Of a stretch of 64,000 bases of DNA, positions 1 to 7,564 are shown in pieces. Both the position numbers and the translations under genes were made by a program. The first letter of the stretch is position 1; every line of letters starts with the position of its first letter. The stretch lies in the NCBI RefSeq assembly GCF_001435995.1, contig NZ_AYYQ01000031.1:62001-126000 (forward strand). Direction: 5' to 3'. The notes below the pieces were generated by a model, which was not told where the DNA came from, did no database searches, and saw nothing but the letters and a program-made list of their open reading frames with translations. Origin of the DNA: Apilactobacillus ozensis DSM 23829 = JCM 17196. Lineage in GTDB: Bacteria; Bacillota; Bacilli; Lactobacillales; Lactobacillaceae.

Positions 1-542
1 TTAGCATGTAAATTTTCTAACTGTGACAATTTTAAGGTTTGATGCTCATATTCAATATCACTAGCTTGTCCTGCAACCATCCCAGATGGGCCAGCTGCTT
101 TGGAAAGACTATTAACTAAAGCAATTCTTTTATCAGCAGATAAATCATTATCAGCTAACCATTGAAAAGCAAGCGTTAAGAGTCCGTCTCCAGCTAAGGT
201 GGCCATCCCTGGACCAAAGATTCTGTGGTTAGTAGGTTTATTCCTACGCAAATCATCGTTATCCATGGCTGGCAAATCATCATGAATTAAAGAATACGTG
301 TGTAATAATTCTACCGCACAGGCAACTTGTAAATAGTCATGATTTAATTCAACTTTAAAAGCTTGCAAAGTAGCTATAGTTAACATTGGACGCAGTCTTT
401 TACCGCCCGCTAACAAAGAATATTTCATTGAATCGTTTAATGTTTGTTGACTAACGTATTTAGAAATATTTTGATTTAAAAAATTATTTATTTTACCAAT
501 GTTAGCTTGCTCAAAACTTTTGAGCACTTCACTATTAAACAT
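1..542 (-). CDS. ispA: Polyprenyl (farnesyl/geranylgeranyl) diphosphate synthase, 5' part only
   Basis: Trans-isoprenyl diphosphate synthase that condenses IPP onto allylic diphosphates in the cytoplasm, supplying undecaprenyl phosphate and quinone precursors. Translating the minus strand from the ATG at 540-542 gives 180 residues before the window edge, against about 290 for the family, so the C-terminal third with the second Asp-rich motif is not visible. Seen: GGKRLRP near residue 46, the first Asp-rich motif HDDLPAMD at 87-94, and GPSGMVAGQ near 151-159. The ATG overlaps the xseB stop by 8 bases (ATGTTTAA), so translation is probably coupled within an folD-xseA-xseB-ispA operon, the same order as in Bacillus. 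Confidence 0.93.
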   Translation of the reverse strand, partial: MFNSEVLKSFEQANIGKINNFLNQNISKYVSQQTLNDSMKYSLLAGGKRLRPMLTIATLQAFKVELNHDYLQVACAVELLHTYSLIHDDLPAMDNDDLRRNKPTNHRIFGPGMATLAGDGLLTLAFQWLADNDLSADKRIALVNSLSKAAGPSGMVAGQASDIEYEHQTLKLSQLENLHA

Positions 543-777
543 TTTGTGAATCTTCACTTTCTACATTTTCAAAAGGATGTTCTTTTCCGTCATCTTTTAC
601 TACTTTAGCTAAAGTATTTTCAGCATTCTTTAAAGTTTGTTGAAGCTTTTTGCTTAATTCAACACCATCTTTAAATTTATCCAAAGCTTCTTCTAAAGGT
701 ACATCGCCTCGTTCTAAATCATTAACAATTTTTTCTAAATTTTGCATATTTTGTTCAAAACTAACTTGTTCAGCCAT
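535..777 (-). CDS. xseB: Exodeoxyribonuclease VII small subunit
   Basis: Small subunit of exonuclease VII, which degrades single-stranded DNA to oligonucleotides together with XseA. The 80-residue protein is helical and matches family length. It carries FEQNMQNLEKIVNDLERGD, which is the family signature, followed by PLEEALDKFKDGVEL. I chose the ATG at 775-777 (MAEQVSFE) because AGGAGC lies six bases upstream; an earlier in-frame codon at 798 would place the start inside xseA and has no ribosome binding site of its own. It starts one base after the xseA stop, and its stop overlaps the ispA start. Confidence 0.95.
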   Translation of the reverse strand: MAEQVSFEQNMQNLEKIVNDLERGDVPLEEALDKFKDGVELSKKLQQTLKNAENTLAKVVKDDGKEHPFENVESEDSQNV

Positions 778-778
778 T

Positions 779-2125
779 TTATTGCTCCTTTTTGTCAACA
801 GATTTTACTTCTGCATATGCAGAACCATCGATAAAATTAAGTTTAATTTCATCATTATTATTAACTTCATCAACCTTTTTAATCACTTTTTGACTATCAG
901 TAGAAGTTACATAGGCATACCCTCTACTCATTGTTTTTAGAGGACTTAAGTGTTCTAAAGATGAAACCATTTTTTGCATATTACCCTTCTTATCAGACAG
1001 AATTGTTTGCATAGAACGAATAATATTTTCCAAATTAACATCAACTGATTTTCTAGCATCTATCAATGATTGCATTGGTGAATTAATTTTTAGACGATAA
1101 CTGTAATCAGTTAATAACTTGTTACTATTGTTTATTTTATCTTTCATAATAGTGTTCAAGTTATTAGAAAGGCCATCTAGTTGCTGCAAATAAGCTTCAT
1201 AGAGTCTTTCTGGTTGTTTAAAAATGTAAGATTGATTTAATTTATTTAAGCCTTGACGTTTAATGGCAATACTATTATTAAAAGCATTAACTATTCTAGC
1301 ATAATATTCGTTAATATTATTAATTTCATCCGTTAAAACTGGTACGGCTAATTCAGCAGCCGCTGTAGGAGTTGCTGCTCGTACATCTGCAACCAAATCA
1401 GCAATCGTTGTATCAGTTTCATGACCTACCGAAGAAATAATAGGAATTTGGCTATCATAAATTGCTCTAGCAACTATTTCCTCATTAAATGGCCACAAGT
1501 CTTCAATCGATCCACCACCACGACCAATAATTAGTGTGTCAAAGTTACCGTCATGATTAACTTGCTCTATTTGATCAGCAATACTTTTAGCTGCTTCTTG
1601 TCCTTGTACCACTGCTGGGTATAAAACAATCTGTGCAATTGGATATCTACGTCTAGTAGTAGTTATTATATCTCTAATAACCGCTCCGCTAGGTGATGTT
1701 ACCACAGCAATTCTTTTTGGATACTTTGGTAATCGTTTTTTAGTAGCATTAAATAAGCCTTCCTTAGAAAGCTTATTTTTTAATTGCTCGTAGGCTTGAT
1801 ATAATTGTCCAACGCCATCTGGCTCCATATGATTAACATATATCTGATAGCTACCACTACGCTCATATAAAGATATTCTTCCGGTAACAAGAACTTTCAT
1901 ACCTTCTTCAGGTTGAAATTTAACTTTAGCAAAAGCTGATTTAAACATGATAGCACTAATTTTAGAGTTATCATCCTTAATACTAAAATATTGGTGGCTA
2001 TTACCTCGATAACGATAATTAGAAATTTCACCCGTTAAATAAACTTTTCCTAAGAAAGGATCATAATCAAATTTTTTCTTTAGATATTGAGTTAAAGCTG
2101 TGACTGTTAAATACTCATTATCCAT
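779..2125 (-). CDS. xseA: Exodeoxyribonuclease VII large subunit
   Basis: Catalytic subunit of exonuclease VII (448 aa, normal length). The N-terminal OB-fold, roughly residues 1-100 with YLTGEISNYR near 32-41, binds DNA. The central nuclease domain shows RIAVVTSPSGAVIRDI and GRGGGSIEDLWPFN, both strongly conserved in the family, and the C-terminal third is coiled coil that recruits XseB. The ATG at 2123-2125 (MDNEYLTV) is preferred to the upstream in-frame GTG at 2137. It overlaps the folD stop by 8 bases as ATGGATAA, and GGAG lies 11 bases upstream inside folD. Confidence 0.95.
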   Translation of the reverse strand: MDNEYLTVTALTQYLKKKFDYDPFLGKVYLTGEISNYRYRGNSHQYFSIKDDNSKISAIMFKSAFAKVKFQPEEGMKVLVTGRISLYERSGSYQIYVNHMEPDGVGQLYQAYEQLKNKLSKEGLFNATKKRLPKYPKRIAVVTSPSGAVIRDIITTTRRRYPIAQIVLYPAVVQGQEAAKSIADQIEQVNHDGNFDTLIIGRGGGSIEDLWPFNEEIVARAIYDSQIPIISSVGHETDTTIADLVADVRAATPTAAAELAVPVLTDEINNINEYYARIVNAFNNSIAIKRQGLNKLNQSYIFKQPERLYEAYLQQLDGLSNNLNTIMKDKINNSNKLLTDYSYRLKINSPMQSLIDARKSVDVNLENIIRSMQTILSDKKGNMQKMVSSLEHLSPLKTMSRGYAYVTSTDSQKVIKKVDEVNNNDEIKLNFIDGSAYAEVKSVDKKEQ

Positions 2126-2978
2126 TTTGCTTATCACTCCATTTTGCTAGTTGAACAGTTTGTTTCATTAGCATGCAAATAGTCATTGGACCTACTCCAC
2201 CAGGAACTGGGGTGATATAGTTTGCAACTTTTGAAATTTCATCAAAATCTACGTCCCCAACTAGCTTGCCATTCTCATCAACGTTTTGACCTACATCAAT
2301 AATTGTAGCACCAGGTTTAACATCTTCTGCGGTTAATGTATGCAATTTCCCAGTAGCAGAAACGACTATGTCAGCATTCTTAGTATATTCAGATATGTCA
2401 GCAAAATGATTTAAAACTGTAACTTCTGCTCCAGCGTTAATTAATAATGCTGCCATAGGACGTCCTACAATTGTACTTCTTCCAATGACCACAGCATTTT
2501 TGCCTTCTAACTCAATATTGTATTCTTTAAACATTTGTATAATTCCATTTGGAGTACATGCAACCGGATAATTAGTAGGCTCATTTAAAAATAGATTACC
2601 TGCATTAATGGTTTGAAAACCGTCAACATCTTTTTCAGGATTAATTTGTTTCATGATAAATTTTTCATCAATCTGCTTAGGTAATGGTGATTGAATCAAA
2701 ATAGCATGGATACTGTCATCATGATTATATTCATCTAAAACTTTCATAAGACTAGCTTGTGTGGTATTTTCAGGCATTTCTTTAACAATTGATTTAATTC
2801 CCAATTGTTCAGCTTTACGATGTTTGCTTCTTACATATCGGTGACTAGCTTGATCATCACCAACCAAGATAACTGCTAAGCAAGGACAAATGTTCTTAGA
2901 TTTAAGTTCAGTTACTTGTTCTGCGGTTTCGTTGTTAATTTTTTTAGCTAATTTTCTACCATCGATTATGTTTGCCAT
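2118..2978 (-). CDS. folD: Methylenetetrahydrofolate dehydrogenase / methenyl-THF cyclohydrolase
   Basis: Bifunctional one-carbon enzyme interconverting 5,10-methylene-THF, 5,10-methenyl-THF and 10-formyl-THF with NADP. The 286 residues match family length. Seen: the catalytic region YVRSKHRKAEQLGI near 48-61, the IQSPLPKQ loop near 96, the Rossmann motif VVIGRSTIVGRP near 162, and the C-terminal PGGVGPMTICML. AAGGGTGG precedes the ATG. It is the first gene of the folD-xseA-xseB-ispA transcript. The intergenic space toward nusB holds a terminator for nusB and the promoter for this gene. Confidence 0.96.
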   Translation of the reverse strand: MANIIDGRKLAKKINNETAEQVTELKSKNICPCLAVILVGDDQASHRYVRSKHRKAEQLGIKSIVKEMPENTTQASLMKVLDEYNHDDSIHAILIQSPLPKQIDEKFIMKQINPEKDVDGFQTINAGNLFLNEPTNYPVACTPNGIIQMFKEYNIELEGKNAVVIGRSTIVGRPMAALLINAGAEVTVLNHFADISEYTKNADIVVSATGKLHTLTAEDVKPGATIIDVGQNVDENGKLVGDVDFDEISKVANYITPVPGGVGPMTICMLMKQTVQLAKWSDKQNG

Positions 2979-3010
2979 TAATAAATACCACCCTTACGAA
3001 TTTTAACCTT

Positions 3011-3016
3011 ATTTTA
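3011..3016 (-). promoter_or_regulatory. Candidate extended -10 of the folD promoter
   Basis: Reading the minus strand, TATGCTAAAAT provides an extended -10 (TGC then TAAAAT) about 30 bases upstream of the folD ribosome binding site. The best -35 candidate, TTGTAC, would be 19 bases away, which is long, so the call rests on the extended -10. Confidence 0.45.
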
Positions 3017-3053
3017 GCATATAAAATTTAAATGTGTACAATCTGCAAAATAA

Positions 3054-3090
3054 AAAATAAACTTCCAATTAAAAATCAGAAGTTTATTTT
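3054..3090 (-). terminator. Rho-independent terminator of the efp-asp23-nusB operon
   Basis: A 12-bp perfect inverted repeat (AAAATAAACTTC and its complement at 3054-3065 and 3079-3090) lies four bases after the nusB stop. It is AT-rich, so it is weaker than most, but its position fits termination of the nusB transcript. Confidence 0.7.
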
Positions 3091-3093
3091 AAG

Positions 3094-3501
3094 TTAAACA
3101 TTAGAGACAATATTAGCTAGTACACCGTTAACAAACTTTCTAGAACGGTCATCACTATATTTTTTGGTTATTTCCAAAGCCTCATTAATTGCAACATTAG
3201 CTGGAACGTTTTCAACATATTTTGCTTCAAAGAAAGCTATTCTAAGAACAATCAAATCCGTTTTAGCAATACGTTGAATAGACCAACCTGAACTTAGATG
3301 TTTACTAATTAGCGAATCTAATTCACTTTTATGCTCTAAAACACCATCCACAATAACGTTAAAATATTGAGGAATTTCTTCATCCTCATTCATTTTAGTT
3401 AAGGCGTAAAAAAACATTTCTTTATCAGTAGCACTATTAGCTTCGATCGCAAAAAGAGTTTGAAACGCAAGTTCTCGTATTTTGTGTCTAGTTAGATTCA
3501 C
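3094..3501 (-). CDS. nusB: Transcription antitermination protein NusB
   Basis: NusB binds boxA RNA with S10 (NusE) and promotes processive transcription of rRNA. I call a GTG start at 3499-3501 (protein begins MNLTRHKIRELAFQTLFA), because AAAGGTGA sits five bases upstream on the minus strand; the result is 135 aa, the normal NusB size. A longer frame reaching 3579 would run deep into the preceding gene. The C-terminal part holds TDLIVLRIAFFEA, PANVAINEALEITKKYSDD and RKFVNGVLANI, all family hallmarks. The start overlaps the Asp23-family stop by 14 bases. Confidence 0.93.
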   Translation of the reverse strand: MNLTRHKIRELAFQTLFAIEANSATDKEMFFYALTKMNEDEEIPQYFNVIVDGVLEHKSELDSLISKHLSSGWSIQRIAKTDLIVLRIAFFEAKYVENVPANVAINEALEITKKYSDDRSRKFVNGVLANIVSNV

Positions 3502-3940
3502 TGTTATCACCTTTGCTGTTTTCATTATCTGAGAATAATTGATCAGGATCAATTTTAACACTATCTTTTTGAGGAACAATTCCTTCTACGTGAACATTTA
3601 CCTCATTTACTTTAAGCTCAGTCATAAATAAAAGTTGTTGCTTAACTTGTTTTTGAATTTCTAAAGCCACTTGTGGTACTGAAACTCCATATTCCAAGTA
3701 AACATAAACGTCAACATTTAGCTGATCATCATTAAAATCTAGCTTGACACCTTTATTAAACTCTTTGTGTCCAAAAAGTTCATTCATACTATTAGAAAAT
3801 GAACCACACATACGATTTACACCTTTTACCTGAACTGAAGCAATACTAGATACAATTTCTAATACTCGAGGAGCAATTTTGATTTCACCAAGTTCTGATG
3901 ATTCAGTGTTCTTCAAGTCAATGTTTGATTCTTCTGCCAA
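3488..3940 (-). CDS. Asp23/Gls24 family envelope-stress protein (YqhY-like)
   Basis: 150-aa member of the Asp23/Gls24 (DUF322) family. The domain runs from about residue 16 (LGEIKIAPRVLEIVSSIA) to about 120 (NEVNVHVEGIV) with an acidic C-terminal tail. In Bacillus the YqhY paralogue sits at the same place, between efp and nusB, and is linked to the control of acetyl-CoA carboxylase; whether that holds here is inference. The TTG at 3938-3940 (MAEESNID) is the likely start, because GGAGGT lies seven bases upstream; the ATG at 3958 lies before that site and has no ribosome binding site. Confidence 0.85.
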   Translation of the reverse strand: MAEESNIDLKNTESSELGEIKIAPRVLEIVSSIASVQVKGVNRMCGSFSNSMNELFGHKEFNKGVKLDFNDDQLNVDVYVYLEYGVSVPQVALEIQKQVKQQLLFMTELKVNEVNVHVEGIVPQKDSVKIDPDQLFSDNENSKGDNSESN

Positions 3941-3982
3941 AATAAGACCTCCAATCAAATATTATTCAAATAATAAAATTAT

Positions 3983-4546
3983 TTAAGCTCTTGAAATGTA
4001 AGTTCCATCTGTAGTATTAATTACCAGTTTATCACCTTTGTTTACAAAGAATGGTACTTGGACAACTAATCCTGTATCCATAGTTGCTGGTTTACTACCA
4101 CCAGAAGCAGTATTTCCTTTGATACTTGGTTCAGTATCAGATACTTCCAATGTTACTGTGTTAGGAACTTCAATTCCAATAACTTCATTTTCATATTGAA
4201 CAATACTTACATCCATATTTTCTTGTAAGTAATTTAAAGCATCTTTAATTTTTTCACCAGGTACAGAGATTTGTTCGTAGTTATCCATATCCATAAATAC
4301 GTAACCAGAGCCATCTTCATATAAGTATTGCATACTTCTAGTGTCAATTTGTGCTTGTTCCATCTTAGCACCTGAACGGAATGTTTTGTCTTGCACAGCA
4401 CCAGTTCTTAAGTTCTTTAGCTTTGTACGTACGAAAGCTCCACCCTTACCTGGTTTAACGTGTTGAAAACTAACGATTCTCCAAATAGCATTATCTACTT
4501 CAATGGTTAATCCATTTTTAAAGTTTGCAGTTGAAATTGTTGACAT
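3983..4546 (-). CDS. efp: Translation elongation factor P
   Basis: EF-P rescues ribosomes stalled at polyproline. The 187-residue protein has the KOW-like N domain and two OB domains. The tip loop VKPGKGGAF places Lys34 where Bacillus EF-P carries its modified lysine, so this belongs to the lysine-type Firmicute EF-P rather than the arginine type. The C-terminal signature runs through [25 protein letters not shown] precedes the ATG. It heads the efp-asp23-nusB transcript and has a recognisable promoter upstream. Confidence 0.97.
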   Translation of the reverse strand: MSTISTANFKNGLTIEVDNAIWRIVSFQHVKPGKGGAFVRTKLKNLRTGAVQDKTFRSGAKMEQAQIDTRSMQYLYEDGSGYVFMDMDNYEQISVPGEKIKDALNYLQENMDVSIVQYENEVIGIEVPNTVTLEVSDTEPSIKGNTASGGSKPATMDTGLVVQVPFFVNKGDKLVINTTDGTYISRA

Positions 4547-4595
4547 ATTTTTATCCCCCTATAAAAGGCCTCTAACATACACCATAGCAATAAAT

Positions 4596-4624
4596 ATTAT
4601 ATTTGTCGCGTAATATGTAGTTAA
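4596..4624 (-). promoter_or_regulatory. Sigma-A-type promoter of efp
   Basis: On the minus strand, TTAACT (4619-4624) and a perfect TATAAT (4596-4601) are separated by exactly 17 bases, 50 bases upstream of the efp start. Confidence 0.7.
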
Positions 4625-4640
4625 AATGACTTTATAATTA

Positions 4641-4666
4641 AAAAAGCCTGTTTAACAGGCTTTTTT
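4641..4666 (-). terminator. Terminator of the rplU-prp-rpmA operon
   Basis: GC-centred hairpin with stem AAAAAGCCTGTT/AACAGGCTTTTT followed on the minus strand by a T-run, 15 bases after the rpmA stop. Confidence 0.85.
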
Positions 4667-4681
4667 AGATATTGTATTATT

Positions 4682-4978
4682 TTATTTAGCAACGGCTTCA
4701 GATTCTGGGTAAACAGAAACTTGACGTTTGCTACGTCCCATACGTTCAAAACGTACAACACCATCTACTAAAGCAAATAAAGTATCATCACTTGCACGTT
4801 TAACATTTTTACCTGGGTAAATATGTGTACCACGTTGACGGTAAATAATTGATCCACTTGTAACAGTTGAACCATCTGCAGCCTTAGTACCTAAACGACG
4901 ACCAGCAGAGTCACGACCGTTAGCAGTTGAACCTCCCCCTTTATGGTGAGAGAAGAATTGTAAATTCATATTTAACAT
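4682..4978 (-). CDS. rpmA: 50S ribosomal protein L27 with cleavable N-terminal extension
   Basis: L27 reaches the peptidyl-transferase centre with its N-terminus. The 98-aa precursor starts [18 protein letters not shown]; in Firmicutes studied (Staphylococcus aureus) the residues before the Phe-Phe/Ala-or-Ser junction are removed by the cysteine protease Prp, exposing the mature end. Here cleavage would fall after LQFF, before SHHKGGGS. The ATG at 4976-4978 is chosen because GGAGGTG lies eight bases upstream. The prp gene sits immediately upstream in the same transcript. Confidence 0.97.
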   Translation of the reverse strand: MLNMNLQFFSHHKGGGSTANGRDSAGRRLGTKAADGSTVTSGSIIYRQRGTHIYPGKNVKRASDDTLFALVDGVVRFERMGRSKRQVSVYPESEAVAK

Positions 4979-5010
4979 AACGATTACACCTCCATACAAC
5001 TTATATTCTT

Positions 5011-5340
5011 TTATTGTAGTTTCACATAATCAGAATAGTTATGTGATATATCTCTTAATCCATTTTCAAAAGTATCCAATAAAGCGTTAGCCATAATTTT
5101 TTGATCATGGTTACTAACTGCAGGGATATCTACAATCATTAAACCACCATTTAAATTATCACTAGTAACTTTAGGATGAATGCCAACAACAGACTCTAAT
5201 CCATTAACTATCGAAATAGAAAGCGCAGAAACCGCAGAACATACTATATCACTACCATATTCTCCAGCATCAGCATGGCCTCGCATTTCAATTTTAACAA
5301 TATTATTGTCATTGTTATGGAATATTTTGACTCTAATCAT
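5011..5340 (-). CDS. prp: Ribosomal-processing cysteine protease Prp (YsxB)
   Basis: 109-aa cysteine protease that removes the N-terminal extension of L27. The conserved segment [20 protein letters not shown] contains His22 and Cys34, at the same positions as the catalytic pair reported for the S. aureus enzyme. It lies between rplU and rpmA, the standard order. It is often annotated as a hypothetical protein in older genomes. Confidence 0.93.
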   Translation of the reverse strand: MIRVKIFHNNDNNIVKIEMRGHADAGEYGSDIVCSAVSALSISIVNGLESVVGIHPKVTSDNLNGGLMIVDIPAVSNHDQKIMANALLDTFENGLRDISHNYSDYVKLQ

Positions 5341-5360
5341 CCGCGATACCTCTTAAAAAA

Positions 5361-5669
5361 TTATGCATTAATAGAATTGATTGTAACTTTAGTATAAGGT
5401 TGTCTGTGACCCTTCTTTGAACGAGCACCCTTCTTAGGTTTGTATCTAAGAATAGTAATCTTCTTGCCACGTCCGTGTTTGTCTACAGTACCTTCAACAG
5501 AAGCACCGTCTACTAAAGGAGTACCAACCTTAGCTGAGTCACCACCAACGAATACAACTTGGTCAAATTTAACCTTGTCACCTTCATTTGCGTTTAACTT
5601 TTCAACGTAGATTGAATCACCTTCAGCAACTTTATATTGCTTTCCACCAGTAACGATAATTGCGTACAT
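5361..5669 (-). CDS. rplU: 50S ribosomal protein L21
   Basis: 102-aa L21 binding 23S rRNA. The frame opens [17 protein letters not shown] and closes with [20 protein letters not shown], the family C-terminal signature. The ATG at 5667-5669 is preferred to an in-frame Met four codons earlier because a full AAGGAGGTG lies nine bases upstream. First gene of the rplU-prp-rpmA operon; its 5' leader is structured and is listed separately. Confidence 0.97.
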   Translation of the reverse strand: MYAIIVTGGKQYKVAEGDSIYVEKLNANEGDKVKFDQVVFVGGDSAKVGTPLVDGASVEGTVDKHGRGKKITILRYKPKKGARSKKGHRQPYTKVTINSINA

Positions 5670-5684
5670 AATTATGTGCACCTC

Positions 5685-5790
5685 CTTAAATATTTGCTTA
5701 GACTCGCCAAAATTAAGCGTTCACTATAGAAACTTAATACTTATTCTGTGCGGTTGTAGCTGTGGAAGCCCACAAATACAACAAATTAAT
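5685..5790 (-). promoter_or_regulatory. rplU leader: Structured 5' leader of rplU (L21 leader type)
   Basis: The region upstream of rplU folds, on the minus strand, into a hairpin with outer stem GTTGTA/TACAAC and inner stem TGTGG/CCACA (5753-5782), then the unpaired ACCGCACAG segment, then a second 7-bp hairpin ATTAAGT/GCTTAAT (5712-5738). This matches what I remember of the Firmicute L21 leader (Rfam L21_leader), thought to let L21 repress its own operon. A covariance-model search is needed to confirm it. Confidence 0.65.
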
Positions 5791-5828
5791 TGTACAAAAT
5801 TACAATTAAATAGTCAACATTAATATTA

Positions 5829-5862
5829 AAAAAAGACAGATGCTTACGCACTGTCTTCTTTT
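5829..5862 (-). terminator. Terminator downstream of tRNA-Arg
   Basis: Minus-strand hairpin AAGACAG/CTGTCTT followed by a run of seven T, directly after the tRNA gene. The flanking AATATTAAA/TTTAATATT also pairs and lengthens the stem. Confidence 0.8.
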
Positions 5863-5870
5863 AATATTAT

Positions 5871-5943
5871 GTCGCAGAAGAGATTCGAACTCTTGACCTA
5901 CGGTTTAGAAGACCGTTGCTCTATCCAGCTGAGCTACTGCGAC
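5871..5943 (-). tRNA. tRNA-Arg (anticodon TCT)
   Basis: 73-nt cloverleaf with a perfect 7-bp acceptor stem (GTCGCAG/CTGCGAC), D-arm AGCTCAGCTGGATAGAGCA, anticodon loop CTTCTAA giving anticodon TCT, and T-arm AGAGTTCGAATCTCT. The CCA end is not encoded. It would decode AGA (and AGG), the main Arg codons of an AT-rich genome. Confidence 0.97.
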
Positions 5944-5970
5944 ATATCGAATATCACTCAACAGAAAATA

Positions 5971-5999
5971 ATTATACATAAACTATAAAAAAGTGTCAA
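5971..5999 (-). promoter_or_regulatory. Consensus promoter of tRNA-Arg
   Basis: Minus strand shows TTGACA (5994-5999) and TATAAT (5971-5976), both perfect, with 17-bp spacing and a TG before the -10. The tRNA starts 28 bases further on. Confidence 0.9.
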
Positions 6000-6026
6000 C
6001 ACCTTAAATTAAAAAAATTAAATTAA

Positions 6027-6500
6027 TTAATCTAAAGTTAAATTTAGATCAACAAAACATAATTTTAAGAATACTTTCCATGAACGATTAAAATCATCTT
6101 TTGAATGATTAAAAAATGCATTGTAAAGTGTCTTTTTTAAAATCAAATAAGTCTTACTTATTTCTTGATCTGCATTAAGTTGTTTAACTTTAACTAAATA
6201 TTCATTACCTGAAATAATAACATCGTTCCAATTTTTTAAATTAGCCAGTAAGAAATAAGCATTTAAACATTTTAAAAATTCATAGTTCAGCTTTTTCTTA
6301 TAATCATCTTTATCTATGTTTTTAACAATTTTTAAAGAACATCTTTTTGAATCATCAATCAAATTAGCTAAATGGATGTCCAGATTTATTAATGACTTAT
6401 CTACTTTATTTTTAGGATTTAATAGAATTTCTTGTTTCTGCTCCATTATTCTAAAATCAGCTATTCCTTTTTTTAATAGTTTTTCAAAATTAACATTCAT
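6027..6500 (-). CDS. Unrecognised 157-aa protein; possibly a degenerate dUTPase_2-like fold
   Basis: I do not recognise this protein with confidence. It is Lys/Asn-rich, all-helical in appearance, without signal peptide or membrane segment. Its pattern recalls dimeric all-alpha dUTPases (PF08761): an N-terminal helix opening MNVNFEKLLK, then LDIHLANLIDDSKRC at 40-54 where the family has an ExxE helix, then NYEFLKCLNA at 72-81 where the family has ExxD. The aligned metal ligands would be His43, Asn46, Glu74 and Lys77, so most are missing and catalysis is unlikely. The frame is open and its codon use looks like its neighbours. It stands alone between tRNA-Arg and pyrD. Confidence 0.6.
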   Translation of the reverse strand: MNVNFEKLLKKGIADFRIMEQKQEILLNPKNKVDKSLINLDIHLANLIDDSKRCSLKIVKNIDKDDYKKKLNYEFLKCLNAYFLLANLKNWNDVIISGNEYLVKVKQLNADQEISKTYLILKKTLYNAFFNHSKDDFNRSWKVFLKLCFVDLNLTLD

Positions 6501-6560
6501 ATTATCAACTCCAAAATTATAAAAATTACAAAACTAATTTTATCATTTTTAACAAAATAA

Positions 6561-6584
6561 AAAAAAGGCTACATTCAGCCTTTA
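6561..6584 (-). terminator. Terminator of the pyrimidine operon
   Basis: Minus-strand hairpin AAAGGCT/AGCCTTT followed by eight T, starting seven bases after the pyrD stop. Confidence 0.85.
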
Positions 6585-6590
6585 TTAATT

Positions 6591-7526
6591 TCAGGATTCT
6601 TTCAAAGCACTTCTAAAATCTTCCACACTACTGTATCCCTTGTTTTTCATAATATCAAGAAGACCATTATTAAGTTCTCTAAAAATACCTATTCCACGTT
6701 TATTAAGTTCAGTTCCAATTGAAACCAAGTCTGCTCCACAAAGAATGTGAGCAAAAACATCTTCTGGGGTTTTGACACCACCAGTTCCAATAATTTTAAT
6801 ACTATCATTCAAACGAAGTCTAAATGCTCTAACGTTAGCTAATGCTGTAGGCAAAATATTATGACCACCTAAACCGCCAAATCCACCTTTAGGTTTAATA
6901 ACTGGAGCCTCAGTATCTATGTCAACTAAAAGTCCATTGCCAATTGAGTTTACCGAGTTAACATGTGATAAAGGATATTTGTTCAATACTTGTGCAATTT
7001 GATCAAAATGTGTCAAGTCAAAATAAGGAGGCAATTTAATGCCTAAGGGTTTCTTAAAAAAGCTAAATACTTCATTTAAGATTTCATCAGTAGCTGCAAA
7101 GTCATAAGCAACTTGTGGTTTTCCAATAACGTTTGGACAAGATAGATTTAATTCCGTGATTCCATTAAAATTAGAATCTTGGACTTTTTTAAGTAATTTT
7201 ACACATTCCGATTTAGATAAACTCGCAATTGATAAAATTATTGGCTTATTATTTTTATGCGTTTCAACATATTTTAGATAGTATTCAAAGCCATTATTAG
7301 GTAACCCCATTGAATTTATGGAACCATTTTCAAATTCAAAATAAGATGGTTTAGGATTACCATCCCTAGAATTTAATGTAGCACTCTTGGTAACAGGTGC
7401 TGCAACTGCATCGTCGTTTAACAGCTCATCTAATTCTTTTTCAGTTTGACAATGTACACCTGAAGCATTAATCAAAACTCCATTGAAGTCCACGCCAGCT
7501 ATGTTAGCAGATAATTTTCCAGTCAT
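6591..7526 (-). CDS. pyrD: Dihydroorotate dehydrogenase, class 1A (fumarate-type)
   Basis: Cytosolic FMN flavoprotein oxidising dihydroorotate to orotate. At 311 aa it matches Lactococcus PyrDA. Catalytic Cys130 lies in NLSCPNVIGKPQ, marking class 1 enzymes; the TKSAT FMN motif with Lys47 and the GTGGV phosphate-binding segment are present. No pyrK electron-transfer subunit lies nearby, which fits class 1A (fumarate as acceptor) rather than the NAD-linked 1B. AGGAGG precedes the ATG. Last gene of the operon, followed by a terminator. Confidence 0.94.
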   Translation of the reverse strand: MTGKLSANIAGVDFNGVLINASGVHCQTEKELDELLNDDAVAAPVTKSATLNSRDGNPKPSYFEFENGSINSMGLPNNGFEYYLKYVETHKNNKPIILSIASLSKSECVKLLKKVQDSNFNGITELNLSCPNVIGKPQVAYDFAATDEILNEVFSFFKKPLGIKLPPYFDLTHFDQIAQVLNKYPLSHVNSVNSIGNGLLVDIDTEAPVIKPKGGFGGLGGHNILPTALANVRAFRLRLNDSIKIIGTGGVKTPEDVFAHILCGADLVSIGTELNKRGIGIFRELNNGLLDIMKNKGYSSVEDFRSALKES

Positions 7527-7564
7527 ATTAAGTAATTCCTCCTAAAAGTGTCTTTGTTAACGTA

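Noticed and set aside
650-940. Plus-strand open frame opposite xseB/xseA
   Set aside because: It lies antisense to two clear genes, has no ribosome site, and its composition is that of a reversed coding frame.
6000-6030. AT-only repeats (AAATTAA units) after the 157-aa gene
   Set aside because: Low-complexity sequence expected in an AT-rich spacer; no regular repeat unit.
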